Positions 26,550 through 34,275 of a DNA stretch of 64,000 nt are shown here, one piece after another; position 1 is the first letter of the stretch, and each line of letters starts with the position of its first letter. The stretch covers positions 16,977 to 80,976 of the forward strand of contig JAFVAU010000022.1 in the NCBI GenBank assembly GCA_017480345.1. Reading direction: 5' to 3'. The notes under the pieces are model-generated. The model ran no database searches. It was not told the DNA's origin and saw only the letters and a program-made list of their open reading frames with translations. Position numbers and translations under genes: made by a program. Source of the stretch: Bacteroidales bacterium. Its GTDB lineage: Bacteria; Bacteroidota; Bacteroidia; Bacteroidales; UBA932.

Positions 26550-27311
26550 TTAAAAACTTGCAAGGATGGGGGCCGTCCACTGGGCCGATGCCGTTACATA
26601 GTGGGCTTCCACATAGGCGTTGACGGCCGTGCAGACGAAGAGCAGCACGATGCAGGTGCTCACGATGATGCCAATCACACGCAGACGCTTAAGCCATTTC
26701 TTGTTATTCCAGCCGATGGTCTGGAACATGCTCCAGAAACCGTGGTTCAGGTGCAGCCAGATAGCCACGAACCATACGATGTACAGGGCCAGGACCCACT
26801 CGTGACGGAAGGTGTTCAGAAGCAGGAAATACGGATTCTCCGCTTCACCGCCCATGAATTCCTGCAGCTGCATCTTGGCCCAGAAGTGGGTGAGATGGAA
26901 GCAGAGGAAGCCAAGGATGACGATTCCCAGCACGAACATGTTCTTGGCGCTCCAGCTGTCGTTCTTGGCCTTGGAGGCCACTTCATAGCGCTTGACGCCG
27001 CCACGGCGCTGGAAGTTCTGTACGCTGAGCCAGATGCCGTAGCAGATGTGGATGAGGAAGCCCAGGGCCAGGATGGGAACCATGATGTCAATCACGGGAG
27101 AGGACATGAAGTCGCAGCCAAGCTGGAACCAGCCGTCTCCGTGGGTGTAGGGCATGTTGTCGGCCGCCACCTTGCCGAAGATTCCATGCATGGAGTCCAT
27201 GACGGAGAAGAAGTTGATGGTGCCGTGAAGGAGCAAGAAGATGATAAGGAAAGCGCCGCTGACGCTCTGGATGAATTTCTTGCCAATGGAGGAGGTTAGA
27301 AAATTAGCCAT
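26550..27311 (-). CDS. sdhC: Succinate dehydrogenase/fumarate reductase cytochrome b subunit
   Basis: A 253-residue integral membrane subunit. The start at 27311 (MANFLTSSIGKKFIQSVSG) is the family's usual N-terminus; upstream in-frame sequence precedes the promoter. Five hydrophobic segments are visible (FLIIFLLLHGTINFF; VPILALGFLIHICYGIWL; VLGIVILGFLCFHLTHFW; WVLALYIVWFVAIWLHLNHG; GIIVSTCIVLLFVC), with heme-ligand type histidines in LLLHGT, LIHICYG, CFHLTHF and WLHLNHG. It anchors the flavoprotein and iron-sulfur subunits and exchanges electrons with menaquinone. The expected frdA/frdB genes are not downstream; trpB is. Confidence 0.92.
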   Translation of the reverse strand: MANFLTSSIGKKFIQSVSGAFLIIFLLLHGTINFFSVMDSMHGIFGKVAADNMPYTHGDGWFQLGCDFMSSPVIDIMVPILALGFLIHICYGIWLSVQNFQRRGGVKRYEVASKAKNDSWSAKNMFVLGIVILGFLCFHLTHFWAKMQLQEFMGGEAENPYFLLLNTFRHEWVLALYIVWFVAIWLHLNHGFWSMFQTIGWNNKKWLKRLRVIGIIVSTCIVLLFVCTAVNAYVEAHYVTASAQWTAPILASF

Positions 27312-27341
27312 TATCTTTGTGTTGTTATTATTCCAAGTATG

Positions 27342-27390
27342 CAAATATAGGAATCTTTCTTGGATTTTTCCCACTATTTGGGTACTTTTG
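27342..27390. promoter_or_regulatory. Divergent promoters of sdhC and pyrH
   Basis: TATATTTG on the minus strand (27349-27342) precedes sdhC by about 30 bases. TACTTTTG on the plus strand (27383-27390) precedes pyrH by 21 bases. Both match the TAnnTTTG consensus. Confidence 0.65.
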
Positions 27391-27411
27391 TTCGGAATAA
27401 TACAAAATCTC

Positions 27412-28116
27412 ATGTATAAACGCGTACTTCTTAAACTTTCGGGCGAGAGCCTGGGCGGTCCGGCCGGCAAGGGACTGGACACCGCATGGTTGGAAAAATA
27501 TGCCAAGGAAATAGCGGCGGCGGCCAAGGCCGGCCTCCAGATTGCCATCGTGAACGGCGGCGGAAACATCTTCCGCGGCCTGCAGGGCGTGGGCAAGGGC
27601 TTCGACCGCGTGGACGGAGACAAGATGGGCATGCTGGCCACCGTCATCAATTCCCTGGCCCTCAAGATGTTCATCAAGGCCGAAGGTGTTCAGGCGGAGG
27701 TCTTCACCTCCACCCCCATGGAGCCGCATGCCAAATACTATATGCGGGACGAGGCCGTGAAGGTGCTGGAAGGTGGCGGCGTAGCCCTCATCGCCGGCGG
27801 AACCGGCAACCCCTTCTTCACCACGGACAGCGGCGCCGCCCTTCGCGCTTTGGAGATAGGGGCCGACGCCCTCCTCAAGGGAACCCGCGTGGACGGCGTT
27901 TATACGGCAGATCCGGAGAAAGACCCTTCGGCCCGAAAGTATGACGAACTGTCCTTCGACGAAGCCATCTCCAAGCACCTGAAGGTGATGGACCAGACCG
28001 CCTACGCCCTTTGCAGCGACGGCGGCATGCCCATCATCGTCTTTGACATGAACGCCACCGGCAACCTCACCAAGCTCCTGGCGGGAGAAAAGGTGGGAAC
28101 CCTTGTCCATCCTTAA
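27412..28116 (+). CDS. pyrH: UMP kinase
   Basis: A 234-residue amino-acid-kinase-fold enzyme phosphorylating UMP to UDP. The start at 27412 (MYKRVLLKLSGESLGG) follows the promoter; a longer frame would begin inside the divergent sdhC gene. Signatures: LQIAIVNGGGNIFRG, DKMGMLATVINSLAL, LIAGGTGNPFFTTDSGAALRA and GTRVDGVYTADPEKDP. The esterase gene follows after 10 bases and is probably cotranscribed. Confidence 0.96.
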   Translation: MYKRVLLKLSGESLGGPAGKGLDTAWLEKYAKEIAAAAKAGLQIAIVNGGGNIFRGLQGVGKGFDRVDGDKMGMLATVINSLALKMFIKAEGVQAEVFTSTPMEPHAKYYMRDEAVKVLEGGGVALIAGGTGNPFFTTDSGAALRALEIGADALLKGTRVDGVYTADPEKDPSARKYDELSFDEAISKHLKVMDQTAYALCSDGGMPIIVFDMNATGNLTKLLAGEKVGTLVHP

Positions 28117-28126
28117 ACCATCGGCC

Positions 28127-28981
28127 ATGAAAAAAATCCTTATCACCCTTCTGACGGGCCTGGTGGCCCTCTCTGCCGCCGCGCAAAGCAAAATTGTAAC
28201 GGAGAGTATCCAGAGCGGGAAGCTGGGCTGCGAGCAGAAGTACAACGTGTACCTGCCCAATGGCTATGACGCCGCCAAGAGCTATCCGGTCATCTACCTG
28301 CTGCACGGCTTGTACGGAGACTATTCCAACTGGGTGCAGATGGGCGGCATGAAGGTCATTGCCGACGAACTCATCGGCACCGGGGAACTGTGCCCCGTAG
28401 TGATTGTGATGCCCAACGCCGGAGATAACGACGTCCACAACTACCAGAACGGCTATTTCAACGTGAAAGACTGGCCGTACGAAGACTTCTTCTTCCAGGA
28501 GTTCCTTCCGGCCGTGGAGCAGAAGTTCAACTGTGGCGGCTGCAAGGGAAAACGCGCCATCATGGGCCTCTCGATGGGCGGCGGCGGTTCCATCGCCTAT
28601 GCCCAGCGCCATCCGGAGCTCTTCTCCAGCTCCTATGGCATGAGCGCCTGGCTGGACAACAAGCATCGCGAAGTGCGGGGCGCCGGCAAGCCGGAGAGCA
28701 AGCTCACCCTCACGGACGAGTCCGTGCGGGAGCATTCCACCCTGGATTTCATGGACAATGCCGGCGAAGAGACCATCGGCCAGCTCAAGACCGTTCAGTG
28801 GTTCCTGGACTGCGGAGACGACGATTCCCTCATGCCCCTGTCCGTGGAGCTTCACCTCAAGATGAAGAAGGCCGGCCTGCACAGCGAACTGCGCGTACGC
28901 AACGGCGGCCACACCTGGGAATACTGGCACACCGCCCTGCGGGAGTCCTTCCCCTTCGCCAGCCGCAACTTTTTCCGCTAA
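28127..28981 (+). CDS. Secreted esterase, alpha/beta hydrolase (CE1/feruloyl-esterase-like)
   Basis: A 284-residue protein with signal peptide MKKILITLLTGLVALSAAAQ; the start at 28127 is chosen for it. The catalytic triad of the esterase family is visible: nucleophile Ser in MGLSMGGGGSIAYAQRHPEL, Asp in FLDCGDDDSL and His in RNGGHTWEYW. YPVIYLLHGLYGDYSNW forms the oxyanion region. Relatives hydrolyse acyl esters on plant polysaccharides or are S-formylglutathione-hydrolase-like; substrate unknown. It follows pyrH by 10 bases. Confidence 0.88.
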   Translation: MKKILITLLTGLVALSAAAQSKIVTESIQSGKLGCEQKYNVYLPNGYDAAKSYPVIYLLHGLYGDYSNWVQMGGMKVIADELIGTGELCPVVIVMPNAGDNDVHNYQNGYFNVKDWPYEDFFFQEFLPAVEQKFNCGGCKGKRAIMGLSMGGGGSIAYAQRHPELFSSSYGMSAWLDNKHREVRGAGKPESKLTLTDESVREHSTLDFMDNAGEETIGQLKTVQWFLDCGDDDSLMPLSVELHLKMKKAGLHSELRVRNGGHTWEYWHTALRESFPFASRNFFR

Positions 28982-28985
28982 AATC

Positions 28986-29094
28986 GGTGACAGCTAACTT
29001 GCTGTCCCTCATACGTTTACTATACATTTCTCGTTCAATTTTTGAACGAGAAATGTTCTATAATACGCTCACAGTCAGGCGATTAGCTGTCACC
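28986..29094. repeat. 109-bp nested palindrome between convergent genes
   Basis: The outer arms GGTGACAGCTAA (28986-28997) and TTAGCTGTCACC (29083-29094) are perfect. Inside is a second perfect hairpin, ACATTTCTCGTTCAA (29024-29038) and TTGAACGAGAAATGT (29042-29056), with a 3-nt loop. It fills the whole gap between the esterase and pepP stop codons. AAAAT or AAAATT flanks both ends, so it could be a small mobile element (MITE-like); it could equally be a bidirectional terminator. Confidence 0.6.
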
Positions 29095-29098
29095 AAAA

Positions 29099-30904
29099 TT
29101 AGACGGGAAGGGTCTGGGAGCGGAGCCAGGCGGCCACATGGGCCGGAAGGCGGGGAGAAAGGGTGCGGTAAACGTGCTCGTTGTAACGGTTGAGCCAGGC
29201 GCGTTCCGCGTCCGTAAGGAGGGACACTTCCAGGCAGGAGGTGTCGAAGTGGCAGAGGGTAAGCGGCTCAAAGCCCAGCCAAGAGCCGAATTCGTTGTCT
29301 CCCACGGGCCGCACCAGCAGCAGGTTCTCGTGCCGGACACCGTGCATGCCTTCCCGGTAAAGGCCGGGCTCGTCACTCACAATCATGCCGGGCAGCAGCG
29401 CCTGTGCATTGTAATTCTGCCGGATGTCCTGCGGACCTTCATGCACGCCCAGGAAAAAGCCCACGCCATGACCGGTCCCATGCCCGAAATTGCGCTTGGC
29501 CTGCCAGAGGGGTTCCCGGGCCAGGGCGTCTAGCTGGCAGCCGGCCGTTCCGCGGGGGAAAACAGCCATCGCAAGGCCGATATGCCCGCGCAGGGCCAGG
29601 GTATAGTCTTCCCGCTCCAGGGCCGTGCAGGGCCCCATGGGAACGGTGCGCGTAATATCCGTCGTACCAAAGAGATACTGCCCGCCGGAGTCGCAAAGAT
29701 AAAGGCCGGAAGCTCCAATGAGGGAAGAGCCCACCTCCGGCGTAACATAATGCGGCAGGGCCGCCGAGGGTCCATAGGCCGATATGGTCTCGAAACTCTC
29801 CGAACGGAAACCGGCCACTCCGGCCCGCAGCGCGTGCAGATAGGCCGATGCCTCCCACTCGTTCACGGAGCCGGCATTCCGGGACAGCCAGTAAAGGAAC
29901 TGTTCCATCACCAGGCCATCTTCCAGATGGGCTTCCCGCATGCCGTCCACCTCCGTGGCGTTCTTCACCGCCTTGCGGAGCGGAACCGGCGAAGGCCTTT
30001 CCAGCACAAGGGGGATCCGTTCCCCTTCGTCGATGGCCTGCCGGAGGTATACGCTGCAGGTGGCCGGATCCAGGCAGAGGACATCCACACCGGCTTCCTT
30101 CAGGGACTGAAGAGAGAAACTCACGTCCGAATAATCCCGGATTTGGATGCCGTCGGCCTGCAATTCCTCAAACGTGTCCTGGGTGTCCGGATCCACTGAA
30201 GCGAAGGCGTCTTTCCTCACAAACCACTGCACCTCCTCCAGGCTCACCAGCAGGTAGGAGATAACCAGGGGGTTATAGTCAATGTCGGCCCCGCGGATAT
30301 TCAGGAGCCAGGCAATCTGGTCCAGGGACGGGAGGAGGATGGCATCGGCCCCCTGCATTACCAGCCACTTGCGGAGCCAGGAGAGTTTGGATTCCCGAGA
30401 CTCCCCCACCAAATCTTCCCCGAGGGTGATGATGGGCGAAGTGGGAATGGCGGGACGGTCTTCCCACAGCGCGTCCAAAAGGTCCGGAACAGGGAAAATC
30501 TCCGCGTCCGGGACGGACTCCCGCAAGGTGCGGACGTCCTCCATGGTCTGGCACAGGCCGTCTATGGCAATGCAGGGCTCATCCAGGCCCAGGGATGCAA
30601 TCCACTCAGGGATGGGAACCTGCTCCGGAACCCGCATCTTGTGAAGCCGGATTCCACTGCCCTCCAACTGCTTCACGGCCTGGATGAAGTAGCGGGTGTC
30701 TGTCCAGAGACCGGCATGGTCCCGGGTAATCACCAGGTCCCCGGCCTCTCCGGTGAAACCGGACAGCCATTCCACCTGTTTCCAGCGGGCGGACGGGTAC
30801 TCGCTGGCGTGGGGGTCGCTGCCGGTGAGAATCACAATATCCCAATGATTTTCTTTCATCAGAGTCCTTAAAGACTCAATTCGGTATGAATATAGATTGT
30901 CCAT
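29099..30904 (-). CDS. Aminopeptidase P family (M24B) metallopeptidase
   Basis: A 601-residue cytosolic Xaa-Pro aminopeptidase of the long, three-domain type. Two creatinase-like N-terminal domains (VEWLSGFTGEAGDLVITRDH; WLLNIRGADIDYNPLVISYL) precede the catalytic pita-bread domain. Metal ligands appear in LYLCDSGGQYLFGTTDITRT (two Asp), the His of GHGTGHGVGFFLGVHEGP, and the Glu of SDEPGLYREGMHGVRHENLLLV-type segment SDEPGLYREGMHGVRHEN. It removes N-terminal residues before proline. It is monocistronic and convergent with the esterase gene. Confidence 0.92.
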   Translation of the reverse strand: MDNLYSYRIESLRTLMKENHWDIVILTGSDPHASEYPSARWKQVEWLSGFTGEAGDLVITRDHAGLWTDTRYFIQAVKQLEGSGIRLHKMRVPEQVPIPEWIASLGLDEPCIAIDGLCQTMEDVRTLRESVPDAEIFPVPDLLDALWEDRPAIPTSPIITLGEDLVGESRESKLSWLRKWLVMQGADAILLPSLDQIAWLLNIRGADIDYNPLVISYLLVSLEEVQWFVRKDAFASVDPDTQDTFEELQADGIQIRDYSDVSFSLQSLKEAGVDVLCLDPATCSVYLRQAIDEGERIPLVLERPSPVPLRKAVKNATEVDGMREAHLEDGLVMEQFLYWLSRNAGSVNEWEASAYLHALRAGVAGFRSESFETISAYGPSAALPHYVTPEVGSSLIGASGLYLCDSGGQYLFGTTDITRTVPMGPCTALEREDYTLALRGHIGLAMAVFPRGTAGCQLDALAREPLWQAKRNFGHGTGHGVGFFLGVHEGPQDIRQNYNAQALLPGMIVSDEPGLYREGMHGVRHENLLLVRPVGDNEFGSWLGFEPLTLCHFDTSCLEVSLLTDAERAWLNRYNEHVYRTLSPRLPAHVAAWLRSQTLPV

Positions 30905-30936
30905 GGTTCTTAAATCGACGGCCTCCGGCCGGCGGC

Positions 30937-30961
30937 TTTTCCCTCCCTCGGGGAGGGAAAA
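30937..30961. repeat. Perfect 11-bp hairpin
   Basis: TTTTCCCTCCC (30937-30947) and GGGAGGGAAAA (30951-30961) with a 3-nt loop, preceded by a GC-rich palindromic stretch (30919-30936). It lies upstream of both divergent genes, so it is more likely a dispersed repeat than a terminator. Confidence 0.5.
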
Positions 30962-30992
30962 CGGGAAAAAGGAGGGGTAACGTGAGCAAAAA

Positions 30993-31025
30993 TTGTCAAT
31001 TTATTGACAAATATAACTATATTTG
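30993..31025 (+). promoter_or_regulatory. Promoter with overlapping 18-bp palindrome
   Basis: TATATTTG (31018-31025) is the -7 box for the coiled-coil gene at 31048. TTGTCAAT and ATTGACAA (30993-31010) form a perfect palindrome with a 2-nt centre that includes the TTG of the likely -33 box. A dimeric regulator may bind here. Confidence 0.55.
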
Positions 31026-31047
31026 CATGAATTAAAAACATTTTACC

Positions 31048-31959
31048 ATGACTGAAGATCCCCTCGAGAGAATAGAGCGTGAAGAGCGCGAAAGAAAAGA
31101 GAAGAAAGGACCCAGAACCATCATGACCGTGCTGGCCATCGTGGCCGGTGTCCTGGCCCTGGTACTGGGTTACCTCCTGTACCAGCGGAACACCCTGGTG
31201 AAAGAGCTGGAAGTGGAGAAGGCGGACCTGGCCCAGCAGATGGTCCAACTCCAGAGCGACTTCTCCAACCTGAGCTCCGACTATGAGATGATCAACCACC
31301 AGCTGGACACCTCCCGCGAGCAGGTGGCCATGCTCATTGACAAACTCTCCAAGACGGAAGCCACCAACCGGGCCAAGATCCGCCAGTACGAGAAGGAGCT
31401 GGGCACCCTCCGTGCCATCATGAAGGGCTATATCGTCCAGATTGACTCCCTGAACACCCTGAACAAGAAACTGACGGCCGATGCCGCCGCCGCCCGCCGC
31501 GAAGCCGCGGAGAGCCGCCGCGTGAGCGAGGAGCTCACCCAGCAGGTGGAGAACCTTTCCGAGCAGGTGAACGCCGGCAAGGTGCTCAAGGCCCGCGCCA
31601 TCGCCCTCAACGCCCACTACAGCAACGACAAGGTGGGAGACCGCCACAGCCGCGTGCGCTACATGGTGGCCAACCTCACCCTGCTGGAGAACAACATCGC
31701 AGACAAGGGCCCCGTACGCATCTATGCCCGCGTAAAAGACCCGGAAGGCGTCCTTCTGCTGAACGGCGAATCCGTGGAGTTCACGGTGAACGGTCTCACG
31801 CTGCAGGCCACCGCCTCCCGTGAGGTGGACTACGAAGGCCAGGAAGTGGACATGTCCATCTATATCAACGACACCGGAGAGTTCGTGAAGGGTATCTACA
31901 CCTTGGAGGTGTATTCGGACAAGAGCCTCCTGGGCCGCGCAGAATGCCTGCTCCGTTAA
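31048..31959 (+). CDS. Single-pass membrane coiled-coil protein of unknown function
   Basis: A 303-residue protein: a charged start (residues 1-22), one membrane helix (about 25-45, IMTVLAIVAGVLALVLGYLL), and a long coiled coil (about 48-185). A beta-rich C-terminal domain follows, with VRYMVANLTLLENN, KGPVRIYARVKDPEGVLLLN and IYTLEVYSDKSLLGRAECLL. The domain order suggests a periplasmic sensor or scaffold; proteins of this layout recur in Bacteroidota without known role. hemW starts two bases after its stop codon, so it heads an operon. Confidence 0.75.
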   Translation: MTEDPLERIEREERERKEKKGPRTIMTVLAIVAGVLALVLGYLLYQRNTLVKELEVEKADLAQQMVQLQSDFSNLSSDYEMINHQLDTSREQVAMLIDKLSKTEATNRAKIRQYEKELGTLRAIMKGYIVQIDSLNTLNKKLTADAAAARREAAESRRVSEELTQQVENLSEQVNAGKVLKARAIALNAHYSNDKVGDRHSRVRYMVANLTLLENNIADKGPVRIYARVKDPEGVLLLNGESVEFTVNGLTLQATASREVDYEGQEVDMSIYINDTGEFVKGIYTLEVYSDKSLLGRAECLLR

Positions 31960-31960
31960 T

Positions 31961-33037
31961 ATGATTTACATTCACGTCCCTTTCTGCAAGAGCTTTTGCA
32001 TTTACTGTGACTTCTACTCAGAGATAGCCGCAGACGGCGCTGCGGAAGGCTATACCCGCGAAATCTGCCGGGAAATCCGGGAGCGCAGCGCAGAGATGGA
32101 CGACAGTTTGAAGACGCTGTATTTTGGCGGCGGCACCCCTTCGGTGCTGCCGCTAAGCAGTCTTACCCGTATCCTCCTCACCCTGGAGGAAGTGGGTCAC
32201 GGCGGCCCGTACGAGGAATTCACCATAGAGGTGAATCCGGAAGATCTGGTGGAAAAAGGCCTTCCCTATGTGGAGAGCCTCCGGAAACTGGGCGTGAACC
32301 GCATCAGCATCGGCATGCAGTCCCTCAATGACGAGCTCCTGCACTGGATGAACCGCCGCCACAACGCGGAGGGCGCCTTGAAAGCCTTCCATCTGGCCCG
32401 GGAAGCCGGCTTCGAGAACATCAGCGTAGACCTTATCTTCGGCCTCAGCAACCTCTCGGATGCCGTCTGGGAAGACACCATCCGCCAGGTGCTGGAACTG
32501 GGGCCGGAGCACATCTCCTGTTACCAGCTCACCGTGGAGGGAGACAATGTGCTGGCCATGAGGCTGGAAGCCGGAGAATATGAGGAAGCCCCGGAGGAGG
32601 TGTGCGCCCGTCAGTACCAAATTCTTTGCGAGCGTCTGGCCTGGGCCGGATACGAGCACTATGAAATCTCCAACTTCGCCCGTCCGGGCTTCCAGGCCGT
32701 TCACAACGGCGGCTACTGGGCACGGAGGCCCTATGTGGGACTGGGTCCGTCGGCCCATTCCTTCAGCGGGAAAGGCCGGAGCTGGAACTCCGAGGAGCTC
32801 ACGGGCTACAAGCTCACCCGCGAAGAGCTGAGCGTGGAAGACGAGAAGGTGGAAACCCTCATGCTGGCCCTCAGGACCGCCCGCGGGGCCGATGCCGAAT
32901 TCCTGGAGGCCAACTGCCTGAAGGAAGACATCGACCGCCTCATGAGCCAGGGGGCCCTTCAGAAAACGGGACGCCGCTACCGCATCCCGGAAGACCATTT
33001 CTTCGTATCGGACGAAATTATCAGAGAACTCATATGA
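31961..33037 (+). CDS. hemW: Radical SAM heme chaperone HemW
   Basis: A 358-residue radical SAM protein. CKSFCIYC near residues 9-16 is the CxxxCxxC cluster motif with the extra following aromatic DFY. Other marks are YFGGGTPSVL, VNRISIGMQSLNDELL, NISVDLIFGLS and VHNGGYWARRPYVGLGPSAHS. The lack of the extra N-terminal residues of true HemN favours HemW, the heme chaperone, over coproporphyrinogen oxidase. It overlaps the next gene by four bases. Confidence 0.92.
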   Translation: MIYIHVPFCKSFCIYCDFYSEIAADGAAEGYTREICREIRERSAEMDDSLKTLYFGGGTPSVLPLSSLTRILLTLEEVGHGGPYEEFTIEVNPEDLVEKGLPYVESLRKLGVNRISIGMQSLNDELLHWMNRRHNAEGALKAFHLAREAGFENISVDLIFGLSNLSDAVWEDTIRQVLELGPEHISCYQLTVEGDNVLAMRLEAGEYEEAPEEVCARQYQILCERLAWAGYEHYEISNFARPGFQAVHNGGYWARRPYVGLGPSAHSFSGKGRSWNSEELTGYKLTREELSVEDEKVETLMLALRTARGADAEFLEANCLKEDIDRLMSQGALQKTGRRYRIPEDHFFVSDEIIRELI

Positions 33038-33504
33038 CCTACCTGAGAAGAGCCTTCAAATATTTTATCCAGATTACGCTCATCTTTGTCGTCATCATCG
33101 GCCTGCTGATGCTCAGCGGCATGGTGTCCAAAGACATTGATACCGCCTTCCGCAGCGGCTGGAAGTCCGTGGAGCTCATCCTGGCCGCCTTCGCCCTCTT
33201 CAGCCTGCTGTATCCCCGCTTCGGCTATGCCAAAAGGCAGATTGACGCCAAGGGAGACCCGGCGGAGCATTGGGGCGCCATAGACGCAGCCATGGTGCAA
33301 AGAGGGTACGTGAAAGCCGGCGAAACGCCGGAAGGCGGATGCAAATACCATCTGGGCAGCACGGTGAACCGGGCCGCCCGCCTGTGGGAAGACACCATTA
33401 CCATCAACCCCGTCCTGGGAGGTTTCCAGGCGGAAGGTCTCAACCGGGACCTGGTCCGCGTGGTCATGTCCCTGGACAGAAAACTCAATAGCCATGACAA
33501 CTGA
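33034..33504 (+). CDS. Two-helix membrane protein, unknown function
   Basis: A 156-residue protein with two hydrophobic segments (about 10-32 and 46-62) and a soluble C-terminal half containing AAMVQRGYVKAGETPEGGCKYHLG. I do not recognise a family. The start overlaps hemW by four bases and the end overlaps the next gene by 11, so it lies in a tight operon. Confidence 0.75.
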   Translation: MTYLRRAFKYFIQITLIFVVIIGLLMLSGMVSKDIDTAFRSGWKSVELILAAFALFSLLYPRFGYAKRQIDAKGDPAEHWGAIDAAMVQRGYVKAGETPEGGCKYHLGSTVNRAARLWEDTITINPVLGGFQAEGLNRDLVRVVMSLDRKLNSHDN

Positions 33505-33721
33505 TACCCAAGGATTCAAAACCGTTGCCACCTTTACGGAAAAGGTCCAGGCCGACATGACCGTGGCCCTTCTGGGAGACAATGGCATCCCGGCCGGCGT
33601 CTTCGGAGCCGACTCCTCCTACCCTTCCCTGGGGTATGCACGCCCCATCGAGGTAAAGGTGAATGAAAGCGATTACGAGGCTGCTATGAGCATCTTGGCA
33701 GCCGCCTCCAAGGCAGAGTAG
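33494..33721 (+). CDS. DUF2007-family small protein
   Basis: A 75-residue protein with the pattern of DUF2007 (putative signal-transducing protein): FKTVATFTEKVQADMTVALL, GIPAGVFGADSS and IEVKVNESDYEAAMSIL. Function is unknown. Its 3' end overlaps the convergent DUF3109 gene by 49 bases. Confidence 0.75.
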   Translation: MTTDTQGFKTVATFTEKVQADMTVALLGDNGIPAGVFGADSSYPSLGYARPIEVKVNESDYEAAMSILAAASKAE

Positions 33722-34275
33722 AACTCCTGCCCGAAAACATCTGTAAGCGGTCCGCGAAGGAACTGGTACACCCGGATTCCTTCGCGGCGCCCTTTTTGGA
33801 AGGCATCCGCGCAGATGTCCCAGCGGTGGAGGTTGAGCCCGCATCGGCCCCCGCCCAGATCCACCACCCGGATGGGATAGAGGGAGCAGGAGATGGGCTT
33901 TTTGAAGGTGGACAGGCCCTTGCAGAACTTGCGTTCGATGGAACAGAAACAGCTCCCGTTCTCAAAATGGCAGTAGGCACATTCTTCGCTGCCCGGCACC
34001 AGCGGCGTCACCAGGTCTCCGTCGCGGTCTATCTCGAAAAAGCCCTTGGCATCCACCGCGGCCCGGCCTTCCTCCCGCATGAGGCCCTTGAAGGCATCGT
34101 AATTGGCCTCTATGGGCTCCAGTTCCTCTTCTTTGAGCGGAGCTCCGCTGTCACCCACAATGCAGCATTTGCCTTTGCAGAGGTCATAATCACAGGCAAA
34201 ATACTCCAGGATTACCTCCTCCGAAACCAGGACATCCCCGATTTCCATGATGGTTCCGAAATCTTTCCGCTTCAT
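33673..34275 (-). CDS. DUF3109-family cysteine-rich protein
   Basis: A 200-residue protein with many conserved cysteines (CDYDLCKGKCCIVGD; CAYCHFENGSCFCSIERKFC; SCSLYPIRV), the hallmark of DUF3109, which probably binds a metal or cluster. Function unknown. The ATG at 34275 overlaps the TGA of the upstream M16-like gene (ATGA), which supports this start; M10 (MEIGDVLVSEEV) is an alternative closer to the family consensus. Confidence 0.85.
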   Translation of the reverse strand: MKRKDFGTIMEIGDVLVSEEVILEYFACDYDLCKGKCCIVGDSGAPLKEEELEPIEANYDAFKGLMREEGRAAVDAKGFFEIDRDGDLVTPLVPGSEECAYCHFENGSCFCSIERKFCKGLSTFKKPISCSLYPIRVVDLGGGRCGLNLHRWDICADAFQKGRREGIRVYQFLRGPLTDVFGQEFYSALEAAAKMLIAAS

